Below, piece after piece: positions 58,178 to 64,000 of a stretch of 64,000 bases of DNA (position 1 is the first letter of the stretch; the number at the start of each line of letters is the position of its first letter). The notes beneath the pieces are model-generated. The model saw only the letters and a list, made by a program, of their open reading frames with translations, searched no databases and was not told the DNA's origin. Source of the DNA: Chondrilla cf. caribensis (taxonomy: Eukaryota > Porifera > Demospongiae > Chondrillida > Chondrillidae); assembly GCA_964020155.1 (NCBI GenBank), contig OZ026564.1:1657792-1721791 (forward strand). Reading direction: 5' to 3'. Both the position numbers and the translations under genes were made by a program.

Positions 58178-60583
58178 ATGGCGGATTCGTACGTAGAGCA
58201 AGAGATTTTGGAAGATCTGCAGGGCGATTACGAACCGCAATTAGCAACGGATCTTACACGTAGCCTTTTTAATACGGGTATGAGCACGGAAGATGGAAGA
58301 ATCGATGGTAATTTTATGGAAACTGATTTATCGCGGGATTCTCTATCGGAGGAGGGAGATGCCGATGACGAGGACTCGGACGAATGGTGTTACGTAGTTT
58401 GTGGCTCGGCGCGGGGGAGATTGTGCTGGGAGAAGCTAGGGGATGGGCGCAGTAAGTGTATCAGATGGGGTAATGACTGGGTCTCCCCTATAGAGTTTGA
58501 GAGAGAAGGCGGGAAGGGGAAGGCAAGAAAATGGAAGCACTCTATTAGAGTAGTAGGAGGAGACCCACTAGGGAAAGCGCTGGTCCTGAGGCAGAATTTG
58601 TTAAGGCAGGCTGTGACAATGCCAGTGCAGAGGCAAATATCACTAAATTCCTGTGCGGTCCGGGGGGAACCTGAGACTGACCGGGGATTGGGCACACTGG
58701 ATCCGGAGTATAGAGATGGGCCAGCAGACATTGAGCCTAGCTTACAGGAGGAGACAGCCAACCAGTCAGGGACAAGTACCAGGGTGTCCACGGAGCTATC
58801 TGAGGATGTCCTAGGTAAGGGACCTACTGGGTGTGGGACTCATGCGGATCTGTATGACTTTGGCCTGCTGGCAAGCTCCAGACAGTACAATGGTGAAGGT
58901 GTTAGCCCTAGTGTTGCGGAACCTGGCGTCACAGTCCTAACTGATGATAATCTGCTGAGGATGGAAAAGCATGTAGCTGCCTTGGAAAATGAGTTAGTGA
59001 AGCAACGTAAAGTAAATGATATGTTGGAATTTAGATTGAAGCAACTAGAAAAGGCCCTCAAAGGTAGGGTAGAGGTAGGTAGCACTGGTGAAGGGGAGGT
59101 ACCTAGATCAAAGGCCGGCCCAATATCGCCCCAGCTCTCCAAGTGTATGAACGTTCCATCGGGTCATAAGTCATCCGTGCGTGCAGCTGAAGTTGAAAGT
59201 ACAGAGGTTCGAAAAGGGAGAGGTAAGTTACATGGTAAGTTACAGAATGTTCAGGCTGTTCTGCACAGTACAGATGATTTGCAGACTTCGGTGAGCACTA
59301 ATGGCAGTCACAGTAAGGGTACCAGCGAGGAATCTGAAAGAGGAAGCAATGAGCAGACTCACAAGAAGCCGGAAAGAAGTAAGGAAGTGGAAACTAGGAA
59401 AGTCGAACGCAGAAGCCATGATGCAGGGAGGAATGGATATAACCCAGGGAGCCACTACATTAAGAGACGGAAGGTATGGGGGACAAGAAGGTCTGTAACA
59501 GTAGAGTCTGTGACGAGAGAGATAGAAAAAATAGTAGGGTCAAAGGGTGAGATAAATGTGAGGAGAGTGGAATTTAACAATGAGAAGGGAGTTAAGTGGT
59601 GGTTCTGGGTAGAGGGTGAAGAGAGAATCCTTCAGGAACTGACCTTAAAATGTGACTGGGAACATTGGGAGCTGCAATCGATGCCTTTTTTAGGAAATGC
59701 CAGAGTCAAAGTGATACCGAAGAGGGGAAGAAGCCCCATGGGGAGGGGGGTGAAGACCTAATGGATATAGGGGAAGCTAGGCATGGGGAGTTGGTAGGTA
59801 ATACAAGGATGATTAATGGAGGCAGTAGTGACTATAGTAAGAAAATAGGTCAGAATATCATGATTAATAGGCTTGATAGTGTAGGCTCTAGAGCCAAATA
59901 TTGTAAAAGGAGAAAAAATGTTACAGTAGATATTAGAAATAAGGATTACATTGATGTTATATGTTGGAATGTGGAAGGGTGGTCAAATACTAGGAATAAG
60001 GGCGACAATAAGGTCCGTGGGGTAATTGAGGATGATTATAGACAGGCGGTGGTAGATTACTATAACCCTGACCTGCTAGTATTGACAGAGACATGGCTAG
60101 GACTAGGAGAAAGTGCTTTCCTACCGGGATATACATGGATTGGCAGGAACAGAACATCGTTAGATGATAGGGCCGTAAGGGGTTCGGGGGGAGTTGGAGT
60201 ATTTGTAAGAGAGAGTCTGGTGGAGCAAGGTTTCGAAATGGTGGTGATAGATGATTCGATTGAAGATGTTTTGTGGGTGGAGCTTAAGAAAAAGGATGAT
60301 CAACTCATAGGAGAGGGTTTGATTTTATGTATCTGCTACATTCCTCCAGAACTATCAGGTCGGAATGTTAATGTAGAGGAAATTTACAAAAGAATAGGGG
60401 AACAAATTTTGAACTATAAGGAAATGGGAAGGATTATTTTGTGTGGGGATTTCAATGGGAGATGTGGTAGCTCTCAAGAAAGTGTGGTTGCAGATTTTGG
60501 GGTAGAGATTGTGCAGGAACGAAAGGTTGTTGATTTGGTTAAGAATTACAGTGGGCAGTTATTAATGGAATTAATGCAGGATC
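57960..60583 (+). mobile_element. LINE (non-LTR retrotransposon), 3'-truncated
   Basis: Two consecutive ORFs, ORF1 (58178-59761) and an endonuclease-bearing ORF2 (from 59761), have non-LTR retrotransposon organisation. The reverse transcriptase, the end of the endonuclease and the 3' UTR are absent: at about 60583 the sequence switches to GALC intron 5. LINE copies are normally truncated at the 5' end, so a 3' loss implies a later rearrangement. The left border is approximate. Confidence 0.75.
58178..59761 (+). CDS. LINE ORF1 protein with SAND domain
   Basis: The 527-codon ORF starts at ATGGCGGATTCG and is uninterrupted. Residues about 70-138 match the SAND DNA-binding fold: YVVCGSARGRL, then KCIRWGNDWVSPIEFEREGG, then the KDWK-like core ARKWKHSIR and GGDPLGKAL. 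An acidic stretch (EEGDADDEDSDE) precedes it. Residues about 255-295 form a leucine-heptad coiled coil (MEKHVAALENELVKQRK). Residues about 438-522 (SVTVESVTREIEKIV, VRRVEFNNEKGVKWWFWV) resemble the RRM-like end of other LINE ORF1 proteins. ORF1 proteins normally bind and chaperone element RNA as trimers; the SAND domain suggests DNA or chromatin targeting (inference). Codon use is more GC-balanced than the neighbours. No splice sites are needed. Confidence 0.8.
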   Translation: MADSYVEQEILEDLQGDYEPQLATDLTRSLFNTGMSTEDGRIDGNFMETDLSRDSLSEEGDADDEDSDEWCYVVCGSARGRLCWEKLGDGRSKCIRWGNDWVSPIEFEREGGKGKARKWKHSIRVVGGDPLGKALVLRQNLLRQAVTMPVQRQISLNSCAVRGEPETDRGLGTLDPEYRDGPADIEPSLQEETANQSGTSTRVSTELSEDVLGKGPTGCGTHADLYDFGLLASSRQYNGEGVSPSVAEPGVTVLTDDNLLRMEKHVAALENELVKQRKVNDMLEFRLKQLEKALKGRVEVGSTGEGEVPRSKAGPISPQLSKCMNVPSGHKSSVRAAEVESTEVRKGRGKLHGKLQNVQAVLHSTDDLQTSVSTNGSHSKGTSEESERGSNEQTHKKPERSKEVETRKVERRSHDAGRNGYNPGSHYIKRRKVWGTRRSVTVESVTREIEKIVGSKGEINVRRVEFNNEKGVKWWFWVEGEERILQELTLKCDWEHWELQSMPFLGNARVKVIPKRGRSPMGRGVKT

Positions 60584-60762
60584 ATACATGCACACATTAT
60601 TCATGTCTTTACCTTCAGATTTGGAATGAGAGGTCATACAACAAAGACTACATCAAGGTGGGTATTGGAATTGTGCAAATGCTTCAGCAGCTAACAAAAT
60701 TGTTCTTGTTAATCGTCTACCCTTTTGTTTCCTTTAAGATGGAATTGACTGTGTGTGGTTGA
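59761..60762 (+). CDS. LINE ORF2, APE-type endonuclease part, truncated and fused to GALC exon 6'
   Basis: ORF2 begins at the ATG overlapping the ORF1 stop (TAATG, 59759-59763). It shows apurinic-type endonuclease motifs of non-LTR elements: ICWNVEGW (about residue 68), LLVLTETWL, GGVGVFVRE, LCICYIPPE and LCGDFNGRCG (about residue 228). The downstream catalytic motifs and all reverse transcriptase are missing. At about 60583 the frame passes without a stop into GALC intron sequence, then through GALC exon 6' ([13 protein letters not shown], 60619-60657), to a stop at 60760-60762. If spliced at the intact donor after 60657 it would feed into the GALC exons in frame. Confidence 0.65.
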   Translation: MDIGEARHGELVGNTRMINGGSSDYSKKIGQNIMINRLDSVGSRAKYCKRRKNVTVDIRNKDYIDVICWNVEGWSNTRNKGDNKVRGVIEDDYRQAVVDYYNPDLLVLTETWLGLGESAFLPGYTWIGRNRTSLDDRAVRGSGGVGVFVRESLVEQGFEMVVIDDSIEDVLWVELKKKDDQLIGEGLILCICYIPPELSGRNVNVEEIYKRIGEQILNYKEMGRIILCGDFNGRCGSSQESVVADFGVEIVQERKVVDLVKNYSGQLLMELMQDHTCTHYSCLYLQIWNERSYNKDYIKVGIGIVQMLQQLTKLFLLIVYPFVSFKMELTVCG

Positions 60763-61721
60763 TTGAGTGTGGTTGACTGGATACAGTTGTCTGGGTGTGG
60801 TTGACTGTGGTTGACTGAGTGTGGTTGACTGGGTATGGTTGACTGGGTGTGGTTGGGAAGTGTTGATAACCAGGTGTGGTTTGACTAGGAGTATATCTCA
60901 ATGCTTCCAGTGGCTCATTTAACCACTTGTACTCTTTGCAATTTTTCCACATCGTTACTGGTTTGTGTCCACATGCTGGTCCTACGTTGCTGGTTCCCTC
61001 TCTCCTCACAGACACTCAGGAAGACACTTGACGCAGATGGGTTCACCAGTGTGAAGATAGTAGCTGCTGACTCCAGTTTTGCTGGTATCTCCAAGGACAT
61101 TCTGAATGACAAGGAACTAAGTGATGCAGTCAGTATCATTGGGTAAGTGTGCATGTACATACATGTGTGTATGTACATGTGTACGTACGTGGGTGTATGG
61201 GTGTTGTGTGATGTGTGTGATGGTGTGGGGTATGGTTGTTGTGTGGTGTGTGTGATGGTGTGGGGTATGGTTGTGTGTGGTGTGTGTGTTGGTGTGGGGT
61301 ATGGTTGTGTGTGGTGTGTGTGTTGGTGTGGGGTATGGGTGTTGTGTGGTGTGTGTAATGGTGTGGGGTATGGTTGTGTGTGGTGTGTGTGTTGGTGTGG
61401 GGTATGGGTATGTACGTACGTACGTACATATATGTATGCTTTTACAGGTATGTCCGTGTAGCTGCTCTTCAGGTCTGTGTCTAAAGACTTAATACATGTA
61501 TCCACATACATATGAACACCATGTGTGTTATGTATAATGATTTCAAGTTTGCCAGGTCAGTCCTTTAGTTTAGTGTGGCCAGTTCCTCTACTCTATTTAG
61601 TGCCCACTATCCTGGAACTCACAGTGATGATGATGCTGTGAAGACAGGGAAGCAACTGTGGTCTTCTGAAGACTACAGTACATACAATGACCTTGTTGGT
61701 ACTGGATGTTGGGCTAGAGTG

Positions 61722-61807
<86 letters not shown>

Positions 61808-63302
61808 AGTGTGTCCGTGTGTGTGTGTGTGTGTGCTTGGTGTTGTTATGTATGTGTACTGGAATGTTTATAATATAGATTGATGTCTCATCTCACCACA
61901 TGCATGTAATATGTACACACTGTACAATGCATACAATCCAACCATACGTATCTGTCCATACTATGGTAGATTTTAGTGGACAATTATGTGAACGGTCAAA
62001 TGACCAGCACCATCTCCTGGAACCTCATTGCCAGCTACTACGATGGACTGCCTTTCTTCAGAGATGGGCTGATGACTGCCATTGAGCCATGGTCTGGAAA
62101 TTACACTGTTAGTGGTCCCATTTGGGTTTCAGGTTTGTGGAATGGAAATTGAACATCATTATCCTGATGTCATTATGTTCTCGTTATTTGATATGTTCAT
62201 GCATAATACATCCTTATGTGTAGCCCACCATACTCAGTTTACAGCCCCGGGCTTTTACTATCTGAAGAATGAGTATGGATCAGGTCGTCTGGATAAAGGA
62301 GGCAGTTATGTTACCCTAGTGGACCCCAGCAATAAGAAGGACTTCAGCATTATCATCCAGGCTATGGTACGCACATATGTACCTATGTAGTGTGTATTGG
62401 GAGCTTGATAGCAGTCATTGTACTAGATTTAAGGGTGCAGTAGCTTGATAGCTGTCAATGTACTAGATGTAAGGGTGTAGTACAGCTTGATAGCTATCTT
62501 TGTACTGCATGTAAAGGTGTAGTAGTTTGATTGCTGTCTTTGTACTGGATGTAGGGGTGTACTAGCTTGATAACCATCATTGTACAGTGTTGGAGTATAG
62601 GAGCAGGATAGCTATCATTGACCCTCATTTTGGTTTGTCTGTTTTCAAATGATCACTGCCACCAGCTATCATTGTAGGACATGTACATGGGAATGTAGTG
62701 CACAATAGCCATCATTTGTCATTGCGTTAAGTCAGTACATACATACAGTGTACGTATAGTTGGTGTGTGAATATTGCTGGCATGGGACTCCTATCTCTGT
62801 ACAAGACTTATAGTACGTAATTGTGTACGATCTCAACAATTCTCCCACAATGAAGTATGGTATGTGTTTGTGTGTTGTGCTGTTCCGATAGTCAAAGTAT
62901 GTTCTATTCTTCAATCACTGATAGACCCACGACCATTCAGTGTGCATTAGACCACATCTGCCCCAATTCACAGTTGAACCACAAGATGCTACATTCCAGT
63001 TGAAGGGATCATTTGTGAGTTGTAGAGGACATGCACACAGGGTCCCTCTCCTATGTACTGCTTGTGCTTGTACTTGTACTGCTGTGTATCCTAATATCTT
63101 TCACCTCCTTTGTCATCCGCGGTTCACTCCAGGCTGATATTGAGGAGCTCCAGCTGTGGACCACAACCACCAGTGTTGGTGAGTACTTCAAAAAGAGCCC
63201 TACTCCAGTGAAGGTATGCACACGTGTGCACACACACATGCACATACGCACACACACGCATGCACGCACGCACGCACGCACGCACGCATGCACACACGCA
63301 CG

Positions 63303-63333
<31 letters not shown>

Positions 63334-63640
63334 TTATATTATATACTGTATACGCAATACGTATGACACCAGTATTTTTTTATTTAATGTGCAGTATGAA
63401 CCCCTTAGGCTGTATTGATTAGAGTGGTGATTGTCTACGTCCCGTCATTCATGTCCCACTCTCTTCAGGTGGTCAACGGCTCCTTCACCCTGCACGTTGT
63501 TACTGATGAAGTGCTGACACTAACAACAAGGAATACAGGACAGAAGGGAAACTACACTATTCCACCCAGCAAGCCCTTCCCACTGCCTTACAAGGATAAC
63601 TTTGATGGTGAGTGAGTGTGATTGGGTGTGAATGTGTGTT

Positions 63641-63708
<68 letters not shown>

Positions 63709-63865
63709 CATAATTATGGATGTGTGTGTTGTTAAGATGTGAGATGTTATTGTACTGGAAACCTAGCATTGCTCATTGTGATCTTCTGTGATGTTTGCAG
63801 ACTTCCCTTCCATCCACACAAACTCAAATACTGCTGGCTTGTACATGCAGTTCCAAATCACCTGA
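60619..63865 (+). CDS. GALC: Galactosylceramidase, copy 2, 5'-truncated
   Basis: Second copy of the family 59 glycosidase. Visible exons: 60619-60657, 61012-61142, 61601-61718, 61970-62132, 62224-62366, 62925-63014, 63133-63213, 63469-63607, plus a possible alternative end exon 63801-63865. They match copy 1 exons 6-13 almost residue for residue, with splice sites conserved, and include IWNERSYN and LWSSEDYS with both catalytic Glu residues. Exons 1-5 (signal peptide and first part of the barrel) are absent; LINE DNA takes their place. Introns are also near-identical to copy 1, so the duplication is recent. The copy runs off the window. Without a signal peptide it should not reach the lysosome; it may be a pseudogene or part of a chimeric transcript. 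Confidence 0.8.
61725..61806. repeat. (GT)n microsatellite after copy 2 donor
   Basis: Counterpart of 52945-53140 in copy 1, here a purer and shorter tract. Confidence 0.95.
63255..63332. repeat. (GCAC)n/(CA)n compound repeat
   Basis: GCAC and CA units in copy 2 intron 12, at the place where copy 1 has a MITE instead. Confidence 0.9.
63643..63706. repeat. (TG)n microsatellite
   Basis: Pure TG tract in copy 2. The corresponding copy 1 position has only a few TG units, so the tract expanded (or collapsed) after duplication. Confidence 0.95.
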
Positions 63866-64000
63866 GAATCCTGTGTAGACCTTGCAATCTCATAATTGGT
63901 ATCCTGGAGGGGGGAGTGTCTGACATGTTACCTTTAATGCTCATGCTTACATACAGCCTGTTCTCTTCCCACTATTTCATCTCTTTAAGACTTCTCTATG

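Noticed and set aside
58390..59142. Minus-strand ORFs of 100-133 residues
   Set aside because: Shadows of LINE ORF1, which has the recognisable domains on the plus strand.

Overview
This is a eukaryotic, metazoan-type nuclear window: multi-exon genes with GT-AG introns (many only 40-300 bp), short intergenic gaps, AT-rich non-coding DNA full of (CA)n/(TG)n tracts and small inverted-repeat transposons. Gene content and compactness suggest an early-branching animal. A demosponge such as Amphimedon is my best guess, but that rests on general style and not on any database match.

Layout. (1) 251-23963 (+): a nearly complete talin gene, 47 coding exons in the window; only the far N-terminus lies upstream. 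(2) 24197-27029 (+): the small GTPase Sar1, two exons, starting 233 bp after the talin stop. (3) 27027-35613: a tandem duplication of about 4 kb. Each unit begins at the 3' end of Sar1 and carries a minus-strand gene for a small death-fold (CARD-like) protein. A 200-base gap (31301-31500) separates the units. (4) 36316-38189 (-): a five-exon gene for a 379-residue charged protein of unknown function. (5) 38494-45679 (-): a nine-exon gene with three consecutive exons encoding the same roughly 55-residue module, followed by a ZU5-like region. (6) 45680-49917: intergenic DNA with several transposable elements, including a long-TIR element (46074-46734) with 10-bp target duplications that carries a piece of a RecQ-like helicase. 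(7) 49918-57774 (+): a complete galactosylceramidase (GALC) gene, 18 exons. (8) about 57960-60583 (+): the 5' part of a LINE whose ORF1 contains a SAND domain and whose ORF2 starts at a TAATG stop/start overlap, cut off inside the endonuclease. (9) 60619-window end (+): a second GALC copy lacking its first five exons, joined directly and in frame to the truncated LINE.

The genes do not form an operon-like pathway. Talin (integrin-actin linkage), Sar1 (COPII coat) and GALC (lysosomal glycolipid breakdown) are housekeeping neighbours. The accessory interest is in the fast-diverging CARD-like pair, the modular ZU5-like gene, the SAND-domain LINE and its fusion to GALC, and the large set of small DNA transposons and splice-site-derived minisatellites in introns.

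Exon coordinates were set by hand from splice consensus and homology recalled for the families. Reading frames close exactly for talin (7137 coding bases), GALC copy 1 (1989), Sar1 (582), the ZU5-like gene and the 379-residue gene.
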